This document shows, in pieces, positions 46,340 through 54,425 of a stretch of DNA of 64,000 nucleotides. Every line of letters starts with the position of its first letter. Position 1 is the stretch's first letter. Origin of the DNA: Sphingomonas sp. Leaf33 (lineage in GTDB: Bacteria > Pseudomonadota > Alphaproteobacteria > Sphingomonadales > Sphingomonadaceae); the NCBI RefSeq assembly GCF_001421785.1, contig NZ_LMLB01000010.1:37816-101815 (forward strand), written 5' to 3'. The notes under the pieces were generated by a model that saw only the letters and a program-made list of their open reading frames with translations, searched no databases and was not told the origin of the DNA. The position numbers and the translations under genes were made by a program.

Positions 46340-47431
46340 ATGCCCCATGTCCCCTTCCCGACGCGCGACGCCGAGTTCGACCTGTGCGCCGCCTGTTGCC
46401 GCTGGCCGCAGGACGAGGCCGCGCTGGCGGTAGTGCGCGCGCGGGCGTCGGGCATCGACTGGACGCGGTTCCTGGCGATGGTCGCGCGGCACCGGGTCCA
46501 CGGCCTCGCCCACCGTGCGCTTCGCGCCGCCGCCATCCCTGTCCCGGCCTCCGTCGAGACTGCTCTGGCCGGGCAGGCCCGGGCGATCGCCCTGCAGAAC
46601 ATCGCGATGGCGGCGGAGTATCTCGCGCTCGACGACGCGCTCGACGCGGCCGGGGTAGCGCGGCTGTTCGTCAAGGGGCTGACGCTTGCCAGGCTCGCGT
46701 ACGGCGACATCGGGATCAAGACCAACCACGACATCGACATCCTGATCTCGCCCGTCGATCTGGAGGCGGCGGCGCGGGTGATCGAGGCGCGCGGGTATCG
46801 CATGGTCGTGCCGGCGAAGGATCGCGCGCGGATCGCCGCCTGGCACCGCTACAGCAAGGAATCCTCGTGGCGCCACGCGGCGAGCGGGCGGATGATCGAC
46901 CTGCACACCGCGCTGACCGACAGCCCGCTCTCGCTGATGGGGGTAGGCGCCGACTCGCCGTCACGGCCGGTCGAAATCGCCGGCCCGCGCAGCGTCGCGA
47001 CGCTCTGCGACGACGACCTGTACGCCTATCTGGCGGTGCACGGCGCCAGCAGTGGCTGGTCGCGGCTGAAGTGGATCGCCGATCTCGTCGCGCTGTTCGG
47101 CGCGGCCGACACCGCCACACTGCGGCGCCTGCACGCGCACGCAAGCGCGATCGGTGCCGCCCGCGCATCGGCGCTGGCGCTGCTGCTGGCCGACCGGATG
47201 TTCGGCCTGGCGATCGACGATGCCCTGCGTCGCGAGCTTGAGTGCGACCGTGCGGTGCCAGCGATGGTCGACCTATCGCTCGGCGTCATGCGCGGCGGCG
47301 CCACGATCCGCGACGTGACCGACACCCGCTTCGGCACCCTTCCCCTCCACCGCATCCACTTCGCGCTGCGGCCCGAATGGCGGTACAAGGCGGATGTCCT
47401 GCGCGGTCGGATCGGCGCGCGACTGTTCTGA
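46340..47431 (+). CDS. nucleotidyltransferase-fold protein (NTP_transf_5-like)
   Basis: The 363-residue product matches the uncharacterised NTP_transf_5-type family often found in polysaccharide clusters. FVKGLTLARLAYGD and TNHDIDILISPVDLEAA hold the nucleotide-binding region and the acidic D-x-D metal pair. RMIDLHTALTD contributes a further acidic residue. LYAYLAVHGASSGWSRLKWIADL is a conserved helical region after the catalytic core. The transferred group is unknown. Confidence 0.75.
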   Translation: MPHVPFPTRDAEFDLCAACCRWPQDEAALAVVRARASGIDWTRFLAMVARHRVHGLAHRALRAAAIPVPASVETALAGQARAIALQNIAMAAEYLALDDALDAAGVARLFVKGLTLARLAYGDIGIKTNHDIDILISPVDLEAAARVIEARGYRMVVPAKDRARIAAWHRYSKESSWRHAASGRMIDLHTALTDSPLSLMGVGADSPSRPVEIAGPRSVATLCDDDLYAYLAVHGASSGWSRLKWIADLVALFGAADTATLRRLHAHASAIGAARASALALLLADRMFGLAIDDALRRELECDRAVPAMVDLSLGVMRGGATIRDVTDTRFGTLPLHRIHFALRPEWRYKADVLRGRIGARLF

Positions 47432-47437
47432 GGCGCG

Positions 47438-47767
47438 TCAGCGAGCGACCCGGCGCCGCTCCCACCGCGCGGCCAGTACGATCGCCAGCGGCGGCAGCAT
47501 GGTGATGGCGATGTCGATCAGCGCCGGGCCCGGCCCCCAGGGGTAGCTGTCGAGATAGTAGCGGGTGAAGTCGAGGACCTCGTTGATCATCTCGAGCACG
47601 AAGACGAGGATCAGCGGCAGCCACGAGCCGAGCGGGCGGCGCAGGAGCCACCCGAACCCCAGCGTCAGCAGCACGCCCAGCATCAGGTGATAGTCGTGGT
47701 GGCTGAACGGCAGCGTATCGGTCAGCCAGACCTTGAAGGACTCCCACGCGAGAGCGAGCTTGAACAC
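47438..47767 (-). CDS. small membrane protein, possibly VanZ-like
   Basis: The product is about 109 residues with three predicted helices: HLMLGVLLTLGFGWLL, LPLILVFVLEMINEVLDF and a C-terminal IDIAITMLPPLAIVLAARW. The acidic residues in helix two are reminiscent of VanZ-like proteins, but similarity is weak. The start is GTG at 47767; longer frames upstream run into the repA control region. It converges on the nucleotidyltransferase-like gene with a 6-base gap. Confidence 0.6.
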   Translation of the reverse strand: MFKLALAWESFKVWLTDTLPFSHHDYHLMLGVLLTLGFGWLLRRPLGSWLPLILVFVLEMINEVLDFTRYYLDSYPWGPGPALIDIAITMLPPLAIVLAARWERRRVAR

Positions 47768-47977
47768 GGGGGTTTCGTCCTTCCGGCGGAAGCGCCAGCG
47801 CGGGGCCCTACACGCTCGCCGGGGCGTGGCCAATGCCGGTGCCGAGCGCGCGATCGTGTCCGGAACCCCGGAAAACCGCCATTCCGGGCCCTCGCGCCAC
47901 CGCAACGCGGCGATACGATGGTGGCCGGCAAATCCGGGGCCGCGGCGTACTAGCGGCTTCGGTTCGATCCGGATGAT

Positions 47978-47998
47978 TTTATACCTGAAAGCACGAAG
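47978..47998 (+). repeat. imperfect iteron upstream of repA
   Basis: This 21-base segment matches the downstream iteron consensus with three differences, and its core GAAAGCACGAAG is identical. With the inverted copy at 48053-48065 it forms an interrupted inverted repeat over the likely repA promoter. Confidence 0.65.
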
Positions 47999-48052
47999 AT
48001 TGCCGCCCCGGACGGCTTTTCCCACTGTGGCGTCGGCTTGGGGATGCACAAA

Positions 48053-48065
48053 GTTCGTGCTTTCG
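48053..48065 (-). promoter_or_regulatory. inverted iteron core, likely RepA operator
   Basis: GTTCGTGCTTTCG is the exact reverse complement of the 13-base core of the fourth iteron. It lies three bases before the repA ribosome-binding site, a natural position for autorepression. Confidence 0.6.
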
Positions 48066-48082
48066 AGTAGGAAATGTCGGCC

Positions 48083-49009
48083 ATGGCCACACCTCCCCCG
48101 TCCCCGCCCAAGAAGTCTTCGCGCAGCGTGCCCCAGCGCGACCTGTTCCAGCTCGACAGCCCGCTGACCGGCGAGATCCGCGGCGAACGCTCGCTGATGG
48201 CCTTCCCGTTCTTCGCGCTCAGCAAGAACGCGTGGATGAAGCCGCTGACCTACGACCATGCGACCGTCTCGATCGAGGTGCGCCCGTCGGCGAGCGGCGT
48301 CGCGACGATCTACGACAAGGAAATCGTGCTCTACATCGCCAGCCTGATGGCCGCGAAGGTCGAGGCGGGCGAGGATGTCGCGCAGGATTTCATCTTCACC
48401 GCGCACGACCTGTTCTCGGTCACCGGCAGCAACCAGTCGGCGCGGTCCTATTCGCGGCTGTCCGAGGCGCTGGAGCGGCTGCAGGGCACGCAGATCAAGA
48501 CCAATATCGAAGCCGGCGGCGAGGGCGAGGAAGGCTTCTTCTCGTGGCTCAGCGAAGCGCGGCTGCACTATTCCAAGACGCGGACCGGCGAGCGGCGGCT
48601 AAAGGCGGTGAAGGTGCGGCTGTGCGACTGGCTGTACCGCGCGATCCTGCGCGACCGGCAGGTGCTCGACTATGCCGCGGCCTATTTCCAGCTGGGGCCG
48701 ATCGAACGGCGGATCTACGAGGTCGCCAGATCGACCTGCGACGGCGAGCGGCTCGAGATCGATCTGGCGACCTTCCGCCTCCAGATCGGCTACCAGAACC
48801 CGCTGGCCAACTTCCGCTCGGCGCTCAAAGCCATCGCGCTCGCCAATTCGATCCCCGACTATACGATCGAGCTGATCGAGGGCGCGCCCGATGCCGAACC
48901 GTCGGTCGCCAAGCGCGGGCGCAAGGCGGGTGCGGTGACCGTCGTCATCCGCCCGAAACCGCATCTGCTGGCCGCTGACGAATCGATTGGCGAATCACCC
49001 GCGGCCTGA
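48083..49009 (+). CDS. repA: plasmid replication initiator RepA (RPA family)
   Basis: The product is 308 residues if started at ATG 48083, which sits ten bases after AGGA; ATG at 48074 is only one base from it. It matches the replication initiator protein A family of alphaproteobacterial plasmids: LMAFPFFALSKNAWMKPLTY near the N-terminus, DLFSVTGSNQSARSYSRLSE as the first winged-helix recognition region, and LGPIERRIYEVARSTCDG with FRLQIGYQNPLANFRSALK as the second. It should bind the iterons just downstream and open the origin. The C-terminal tail is basic. Confidence 0.9.
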   Translation: MATPPPSPPKKSSRSVPQRDLFQLDSPLTGEIRGERSLMAFPFFALSKNAWMKPLTYDHATVSIEVRPSASGVATIYDKEIVLYIASLMAAKVEAGEDVAQDFIFTAHDLFSVTGSNQSARSYSRLSEALERLQGTQIKTNIEAGGEGEEGFFSWLSEARLHYSKTRTGERRLKAVKVRLCDWLYRAILRDRQVLDYAAAYFQLGPIERRIYEVARSTCDGERLEIDLATFRLQIGYQNPLANFRSALKAIALANSIPDYTIELIEGAPDAEPSVAKRGRKAGAVTVVIRPKPHLLAADESIGESPAA

Positions 49010-49016
49010 TCGACCC

Positions 49017-49034
49017 CCCGAGTCGCGACTCGGG
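49017..49034. repeat. 18-base perfect palindrome after repA
   Basis: CCCGAGTCG followed directly by CGACTCGGG lies 8 bases after the repA stop and 7 before the first iteron. It could end the repA transcript or bind a dimeric protein. Confidence 0.55.
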
Positions 49035-49040
49035 CGGGAT

Positions 49041-49157
49041 TTGATATCCGAAAGCACGAAGTCGCGCGGCAATTGATATCCGATAGCACGAAGATTTCGC
49101 AGTATTGATATCCGATAGCACGAAGTTTTTCTGCATTTCATATCCGAAAGCACGAAC
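49041..49157 (+). repeat. four RepA iterons at exact 32-base spacing
   Basis: Copies start at 49041, 49073, 49105 and 49137, each 21 bases, with consensus TTGATATCCGAWAGCACGAA plus a final G or C. Copies 2 and 3 are identical. The exact 32-base period is close to three helical turns, so bound RepA monomers would line up on one DNA face, as at iteron origins. Confidence 0.92.
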
Positions 49158-49251
49158 TTCTTCGGCTTCCGTTGTTGGATATTAGCTGCAAAATTCGCCG
49201 CTTCGCGGGCGTCGTGCCTGCATCAAGCTAGTGGAGCGGCTGTGACCACAT

Positions 49252-49336
49252 AAAGAAACGCCCGGCACGATGGCCGGGCATCCCTTGGGTGTTGGAGCGG
49301 CGTTTGGCGACGCCGATCCGAAGGTCTTGGTACGAG
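49252..49336 (-). ncRNA. candidate counter-transcribed RNA in the second replication gene leader
   Basis: On the minus strand, CTTGAA (49372-49367) and GTATCT (49349-49344) are 17 bases apart and match the alphaproteobacterial promoter in 9 of 12 positions. Downstream, the 7-base stem at 49260-49279 is followed on this strand by GTTTCTTT, as in an intrinsic terminator. The RNA would be about 85 bases and complementary to the leader of the gene at 49437. The leader folds into two hairpins with TTGG in the loop (49298-49315 and 49323-49339), matching the YUNR U-turn used in antisense pairing. This is predicted only. Confidence 0.4.
49260..49279 (-). terminator. intrinsic terminator-like hairpin, minus strand
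   Basis: The arms GCCCGGC and GCCGGGC enclose a six-base loop. Read on the minus strand the stem is followed by GTTTCTTT; on the plus strand no T-tract follows. Confidence 0.55.
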
Positions 49337-49436
49337 ACCCTCCAGATACCCCGGAACCCTTGCCGGTTCAAGGATGCGCGTGTTTCGCGCCACGACTTTC
49401 TGCGTGCCTGTCCCAGCCCCCTCGAGGGGACGGAAG

Positions 49437-50282
49437 ATGACGGTGTTTACCCTGGGCGAAGCGACCGCGCGGGCCCTGGCCGGCGTGGGGGTAGCCGGCG
49501 TGCGCCCGCTCCGCCCTGCCCGGCGCGGCGGCCTGCACCGCACGGGTGCGGCCGTGCGCCGCGACAGTATCGAGGCGGGGACGTTCGAGGAGATGTTCTT
49601 CGCGGTCCCGGCAAAGGGCGAATGCGACCATATGCTGCGCGTCGCGCGGGCAGCGCTGGATGCCGGCCGTCGCTTCGCGCGGATCGAGCGCAGCGGCGAG
49701 CGCGCGCTGAGTGCCGCCGAGCGCGCGCTGACCCGCCTGACCGCGAGTGCGGTGCGCATCTACGAGGAAGTCTGTATGCTCGCGCGGGTCAACCGCGGGC
49801 GGGTCTATCCGAGCTACGACCGGTTGGCGGCAGTGACGGGCCTCGGCCGTGCGACCGTCGCGCGCGCGCTCACCGCGCTGGAGGATACCGGCTTCCTGGT
49901 GCGCCAGCGCCGCTTCACCCGGATCGAGGGACAAGGCGCAGGCCCGCGCTACGCCCAGACCTCGAACGCCTATCGCCCCACCCTACCCCAGCGGCTGCTC
50001 GCGCTGTTGCCGCGCTGGATGCGCCCGGCCCCGGTTCCCTGCGACCAGGCGCAACGCGATGCCGACCAGGCCGCCGAGCTTGCCGGGATGAAGGCCACGC
50101 TCAGCGCGCGCGACCTGGCCGGCGTGACCGTCGGCGGCGCGCTCGGCCGGATGCTCGCCCGTCTGGGCGCCGCGATCGATGCGAAGGAGTGCGAGTCTCA
50201 GGACGATCCTCAACCGCATACCAAAGATATTGATAAAGCATGTGCTGACGCCGACCCAACCGGTCGGCGACGTTACGCGTGA
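49437..50282 (+). CDS. winged-helix replication-associated protein
   Basis: The 281-residue product has a central winged helix: VRIYEEVCMLARVNRGRVYP, then YDRLAAVTGLGRATVARAL as the recognition helix and DTGFLVRQRRFTRI as the wing. The N-terminus is basic. Proteins of this type sit beside repA on alphaproteobacterial plasmids and are often labelled replication proteins. I chose ATG at 49437 for its GGGGACGGA ribosome site. The long structured leader suggests antisense or translational control. Whether it initiates or regulates replication is not clear. Confidence 0.75.
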   Translation: MTVFTLGEATARALAGVGVAGVRPLRPARRGGLHRTGAAVRRDSIEAGTFEEMFFAVPAKGECDHMLRVARAALDAGRRFARIERSGERALSAAERALTRLTASAVRIYEEVCMLARVNRGRVYPSYDRLAAVTGLGRATVARALTALEDTGFLVRQRRFTRIEGQGAGPRYAQTSNAYRPTLPQRLLALLPRWMRPAPVPCDQAQRDADQAAELAGMKATLSARDLAGVTVGGALGRMLARLGAAIDAKECESQDDPQPHTKDIDKACADADPTGRRRYA

Positions 50283-50433
50283 CCGCAGGACGCCAAAAAT
50301 ACTAAAGCAACAACCACCTCGAACAACAGCACGTTCAGGACGGCCCGGCTTCGCCGGTCCGATGCTCTCCGACGAGAGCAAGCGGGTCCTGCAGCCGGTT
50401 ATCGCGAGCCGGACGGGTGGAGCAACGACGGGA

Positions 50434-50847
50434 TCAGTCGGAGTGCGTGGGACCACCCCCGGCACGAGCGGCAACGACGTCGCCATAGGCTGCGCAAATC
50501 TTGCCGGTGGTGCCATCGGGCAATGCCTGGATACCGCAATAGTCGTGCTTGCCCATCGTCACGTCGCGCAGCACCAGGGTGCGACCGCCGTGCTCCTCGA
50601 CGGTCAGATACCCATCGGGCCCGACCCGGACGAACGCGGTAGACAGGATGCGGCGGCCCACCGCCTGCGCATCGAGCGATCCGGCCGCAGGTGTCGTGGC
50701 CTCGGTTGTCGCAGCAGTGGGAATGCGCACGTCGGAGCTGGTCATGGCGATGTCCTGTGATGGAGGCGAACACGCCGTCACGACGGCGATCAGTGGCAAT
50801 GGCAACGACAAACGCGGCACGTCGATCCTCCAGCGAACCTGGATCAC
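50434..50847 (-). CDS. small hypothetical lipoprotein
   Basis: The 137-residue product starts at GTG 50847 with a lipoprotein signal (LPLPLIAVVTAC, lipidated Cys at 26), followed by a Ser/Thr/Ala-rich linker and a compact region with FVRVGPDGYLTVEEHGGRT and two cysteines (HDYCGIQAL, KICAAYG). No family is recognised. It is divergent from tolC across 163 bases. Confidence 0.55.
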   Translation of the reverse strand: MIQVRWRIDVPRLSLPLPLIAVVTACSPPSQDIAMTSSDVRIPTAATTEATTPAAGSLDAQAVGRRILSTAFVRVGPDGYLTVEEHGGRTLVLRDVTMGKHDYCGIQALPDGTTGKICAAYGDVVAARAGGGPTHSD

Positions 50848-51010
50848 GATGTCTATGGCACTTGCCCTGCCCTGTCACCGGCCGGCGCCATCTGCGCAAT
50901 TCTCCTGAAAACGTAGCCTTCCGCGACGGTTGTCTTTGCGATAACGTCGAGATCCTCGGGGGAGGAAGGCGGGCATCGGCCTGCCGTCATACAGCCGGAA
51001 CAGGATCGGC

Positions 51011-52690
51011 ATGAGCCAATCAATACCCAGCGGCGGTACGGGTCGTGCCGGTCGCACCGTTTTCCTTGTCGGCCTGTCGATCGCTGCCGCCGCACCCGTG
51101 GCGGCCGGGCAAGTCGGCACGCCGTCGCCGGGCGCATCGCTGCCGTCCGGTTCCCTGGTCGTCGATCCGCAGCAGGGCGCGACGCCGCGACCCCTGCCCC
51201 CGGTCTCGACGCCTCTGCCGCCGTCCAGTCCGGAGCCGGTGACGTCGACCGCGACACCGCAAGGGCCGGTGCTGCCCGCACCGATCACCGTCGGCCCCAC
51301 CCGCAGCGTGTCGGGCAGCGTGGCGCCCGCCGCGCCCCTGCCCTTCGTCCGTCGCCAGCGCGACGGGGCGCTGCCCATCCCGACCGGCGACCCGCTGCGC
51401 ATCGATCCCACGAACGACCCCGTGCTGCGCCTGGCGCGCACGACGATCGCGCCCGAGCCGTTCAATGCCGCGATTGCGGACGCCGTCCGGCGCAATCCCG
51501 CGATCGACGAAGCGGCGGCCCAGGTCGAGGAGGCGGATGCCGCGCGCGACGAGGCGCAGGCCCGCCGCCTGCCGACGCTCGATGCGTCGGTGTCGAGCTT
51601 CCGCGTCATCAGCCGCGCGTTTTCCAACGATCCCGGCAACGTCCTCGAACGCTCGCGCCCGAACCGGCGTACCGATGGCCTGCTGCGCCTCCAGCAGCCG
51701 GTGCTCGACTGGGGATCGGGCCTGAGCCGGGTCCGCTCGGCGCGCGCCCGCCTGAACGCCGCCCGCGCGAATGTCGAGGATACGGGAACGCAGGTGGCGC
51801 TCCGCGCGATCTCGTCCTGGTACCAGGTCTATGGCTACCGCGTGCTGGTGCGCCTGGCCGAAAGCTTCACCGCCAACCAGCGCGACCTGCGCACCGCGCT
51901 TCAGGACCGCGTCCGCCAGGGTGCGGCCGCGCCGGCCGATGTCGCGCAGGTCGATGGCTATATCGCCTCGGCCGATGCGCAGACCGCCGATTTCCGCCGG
52001 CTGCTGGCCGGCGCCGAGGCGCAATATACCGCGCTGGTCGGGACGGCGCCGCCACCCGGCCTGGGTCGCGCGCCCGTCCCGCCGCTCGACGGCATTGGAG
52101 CAGGATCGATCGCTGGCGATGTCGATCAGTTGCCGGCGGTGCGCGGGGCGCGCCTGGCGGCGGAGGCTGCGCGCCTCGATGCCCGCGCGCTGAAGTCCGA
52201 TCGCCTGCCGCAGGTGACCGCCGGCGTCGATGCCGGCCGCTACGGCGTGTTCGAAACCGCGCGCGACTATGACATCCGCGGTAACCTGACCATGTCGGTC
52301 CGCCTGGGCGGTGGTGCGGCCGAGCGCGTGCGCCAGGCCAAGGCCCGCGCCAACGGCGCCGATGCGCGGCTCAATCGCGCGCGGGTCGAGGCGACGCGCG
52401 ATGCCGAGATCGCACTGGCCGACGTCACCGCGCTGGAGGCGGCACGCGAGGCGATCGAGGCGAATTACATCGCCAGTCGCCAGTCGCGCGACGTGCTGGT
52501 CGAACGCTTCCGCGTGTCGCGCGGGACGCTGGTCGACGTCGTCAATGCCGAGAGCAATTACTTTGCGATCGCCGCGCGCTACGTCCAGACCGTGATCGAG
52601 CTGGACAGCGCCCGCTACGCCCTTCTCGCCCGGACCGGCCGGTTGCTGCCGGCCCTCGATATCGCTCCTGCAACCCTGGATCCGCGATGA
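51011..52690 (+). CDS. tolC: TolC-family outer-membrane protein of a type I secretion system
   Basis: The 559-residue product has a signal peptide (VFLVGLSIAAAAPVAAG), an unusual Pro-rich linker of about 100 residues, then two outer-membrane-efflux repeats, each with long heptad helices (IADAVRRNPAIDEAAAQVEE; WGSGLSRVRSARARLNAARA; RVRQAKARANGADARLNRAR). AGGA precedes ATG at 51011 by seven bases. It overlaps the ABC exporter gene by ATGA. It forms the outer channel for the RTX nuclease encoded downstream, inferred from context. Confidence 0.88.
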   Translation: MSQSIPSGGTGRAGRTVFLVGLSIAAAAPVAAGQVGTPSPGASLPSGSLVVDPQQGATPRPLPPVSTPLPPSSPEPVTSTATPQGPVLPAPITVGPTRSVSGSVAPAAPLPFVRRQRDGALPIPTGDPLRIDPTNDPVLRLARTTIAPEPFNAAIADAVRRNPAIDEAAAQVEEADAARDEAQARRLPTLDASVSSFRVISRAFSNDPGNVLERSRPNRRTDGLLRLQQPVLDWGSGLSRVRSARARLNAARANVEDTGTQVALRAISSWYQVYGYRVLVRLAESFTANQRDLRTALQDRVRQGAAAPADVAQVDGYIASADAQTADFRRLLAGAEAQYTALVGTAPPPGLGRAPVPPLDGIGAGSIAGDVDQLPAVRGARLAAEAARLDARALKSDRLPQVTAGVDAGRYGVFETARDYDIRGNLTMSVRLGGGAAERVRQAKARANGADARLNRARVEATRDAEIALADVTALEAAREAIEANYIASRQSRDVLVERFRVSRGTLVDVVNAESNYFAIAARYVQTVIELDSARYALLARTGRLLPALDIAPATLDPR

Positions 52691-54417
52691 ACACGTCCCA
52701 CGATACGGTCGAGCACCCCCGCCCCCGCTTTGCGGCGTGGCTGATGGAGCCGATGCTGCGCAACAAGGCGATCTACATAAAGGTCGCGCTGGCCGCGGCG
52801 ATGATCAACATCTTCGGCCTCATCACCTCGCTGTTCACCATGACGGTCTATGACCGCGTGGTTCCGAACAACGCCATCACCTCGCTGATCGCGCTGTCGA
52901 TCGGGCTGCTGGTCGTCGTGGTGTTCGATTTCCTGCTACGCATCCTGCGCGCCTATTTCACCGACCTGGCCGGCGCCGACATCGACCATGACATCGGCGG
53001 GCGTGTGTTCCGCCGCCTGGTCGCGATCCGCCTGGACCAAAAGAAGGGATCGACCGGCGCGCTGACCGGAATGATGCGCGAGCTGGAGACGCTGCGCGAC
53101 TTCTTTGCGTCCGCCACGATGACCGCGCTGGTCGATGTACCGTTCATCGTCGTGACGCTCGTCTTCATCGCCATCCTGGGCGGGCCGCTGGTCTGGGTGC
53201 CGCTGGCGGCGATCCCGATCGTCGTCGGCGCGGGCTGGCTGACGCGCCCCGCGCTCGACCGGCTGTCGGCGAAATCGATGAGCGAGGGCCTGTCCAAGCA
53301 GAGCGTGCTGGTCGAGACCGTCGGTGCACTCGAGATGGTCAAGACCAGCGGCGCCGACCGCCTGCTCGGCCGGCGCTGGAGCCAGGCCAATATCGCGCAT
53401 GGCGACAGCTCGACCCGCCAGCGTCTGGTCTCGACCATCGCGACGACCGTCGCGGCATCGGCCAACACGCTGTCCTACGCCGGCACGGTCGTCGTCGGCG
53501 TGTTCCTGATCGCCGACCACCAGCTGACGACCGGCGCGCTGATCGCGTGTTCGATCCTGTCGGGCCGTGCGGTGCAGCCGCTCGCCACCATCGCTGCGCT
53601 CCTCTCACGCCTGTCGGCGACCCGCGTCGCGTACCGGCAGATCGATGCGATGATGTCGACGGGGTCGGAAGAGCCGGGAGCCGGTGCGTTGCGCCCTGCC
53701 CGCTTCGACGGCCGCATCGAATTTCGCGGTGTCGAATTCCGCTATCCCGGTGCCGCCGAAAAGGCGCTCGACGGGCTGAACCTGGTCATTCCGGCCGGCC
53801 AGCGCGTCGCGCTGCTCGGCAAGGTCGGATCGGGCAAGTCGACGATCGCGCGCCTGATCCTCGGGCTCTATCCGCCCCAGGAAGGGCTGGTGATGATCGA
53901 CGGCACTGACATCCGCCAGTACGACCCCGCGGTCATGCGCGGGCTGATCGGCACCGCGCTCCAGGAACCGGTGTTGCTGTCGGGCAGTGTGCGCGAGAAT
54001 ATCGTGCTGGGTCGCGAACAGGTCGACGACGACGAGATGCTGCGCGTCGCCGAAGTGTCGGGCACGCATGACTTCATGGGCCGGATCGCCAACGGCTACG
54101 ACCTGAAGCTGACCGATCGCGGCGAAGGCCTGTCGGGCGGGCAGCGCCAGGCGATCAGCCTCGCGCGCGCACTGGCCGGCAAGCCGCAGATCCTGGTGTT
54201 CGACGAACCGACCAGTTCGATGGATCAGGGCAGCGAAGCGCAGCTGATCGCCAAGCTGCAGGGCGAGCTGAAGGACCGTACCTTCGTGCTCATCACGCAT
54301 CGCCCTGCCCTTGTCAGCCTGGTCGACCGCATCGTCGTGATCGAGAACGGCCGCGTCGTCCGCGATGGACCGCGCGACGCCGTGCTGCAAGACCTCCAAC
54401 GCCCTCGAGCCGCCTGA
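52687..54417 (+). CDS. type I secretion ABC transporter (permease-ATPase)
   Basis: The 576-residue product has about six membrane helices (residues about 28-310), then a nucleotide-binding domain: Walker A GKVGSGKST (about 378), signature LSGGQRQAISLARAL, Walker B ILVFDEPTSSMD and switch THRPAL. It lacks an N-terminal C39 peptidase or C39-like domain, which fits PrtD-type exporters of proteins with uncleaved C-terminal signals. It overlaps tolC and is followed at 8 bases by hlyD. Confidence 0.92.
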   Translation: MNTSHDTVEHPRPRFAAWLMEPMLRNKAIYIKVALAAAMINIFGLITSLFTMTVYDRVVPNNAITSLIALSIGLLVVVVFDFLLRILRAYFTDLAGADIDHDIGGRVFRRLVAIRLDQKKGSTGALTGMMRELETLRDFFASATMTALVDVPFIVVTLVFIAILGGPLVWVPLAAIPIVVGAGWLTRPALDRLSAKSMSEGLSKQSVLVETVGALEMVKTSGADRLLGRRWSQANIAHGDSSTRQRLVSTIATTVAASANTLSYAGTVVVGVFLIADHQLTTGALIACSILSGRAVQPLATIAALLSRLSATRVAYRQIDAMMSTGSEEPGAGALRPARFDGRIEFRGVEFRYPGAAEKALDGLNLVIPAGQRVALLGKVGSGKSTIARLILGLYPPQEGLVMIDGTDIRQYDPAVMRGLIGTALQEPVLLSGSVRENIVLGREQVDDDEMLRVAEVSGTHDFMGRIANGYDLKLTDRGEGLSGGQRQAISLARALAGKPQILVFDEPTSSMDQGSEAQLIAKLQGELKDRTFVLITHRPALVSLVDRIVVIENGRVVRDGPRDAVLQDLQRPRAA

Positions 54418-54425
54418 GACCAGTG

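Larger units (their letters stand above)
47768..48082. promoter_or_regulatory. repA upstream control region
   Basis: This 315-base stretch carries no gene. Its right half contains an imperfect iteron copy (47978-47998) and an inverted iteron core (48053-48065). The inverted copy lies directly before the repA ribosome site AGGA (48069-48072). Such inverted copies usually serve as operators for RepA dimers, so autorepression is likely. I could not place a clear -35/-10 pair. Confidence 0.55.
49010..49436. other. putative origin and replication-control region
   Basis: This 427-base gene-free region holds, in order, an 18-base palindrome, four iterons, an AT-richer stretch with GGATATTAG, a terminator-like hairpin for the minus strand, and two small hairpins with UUGG loops in the leader of the next gene. 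It is the likely origin plus copy-number control region. I saw no good DnaA box. Confidence 0.65.

Noticed and set aside
49041..49157. CRISPR array
   Set aside because: The repeats are 21 bases with 11-base gaps, lie next to repA and lack cas genes. They are iterons.
49223..49759. Minus-strand open frames across the second replication gene leader
   Set aside because: They overlap the better-supported winged-helix gene and have no motif or ribosome site.
50179..50760. 193-codon plus-strand frame opposite the small lipoprotein
   Set aside because: No motif is present, it overlaps the end of the winged-helix gene, and the minus-strand frame has a clear lipobox.
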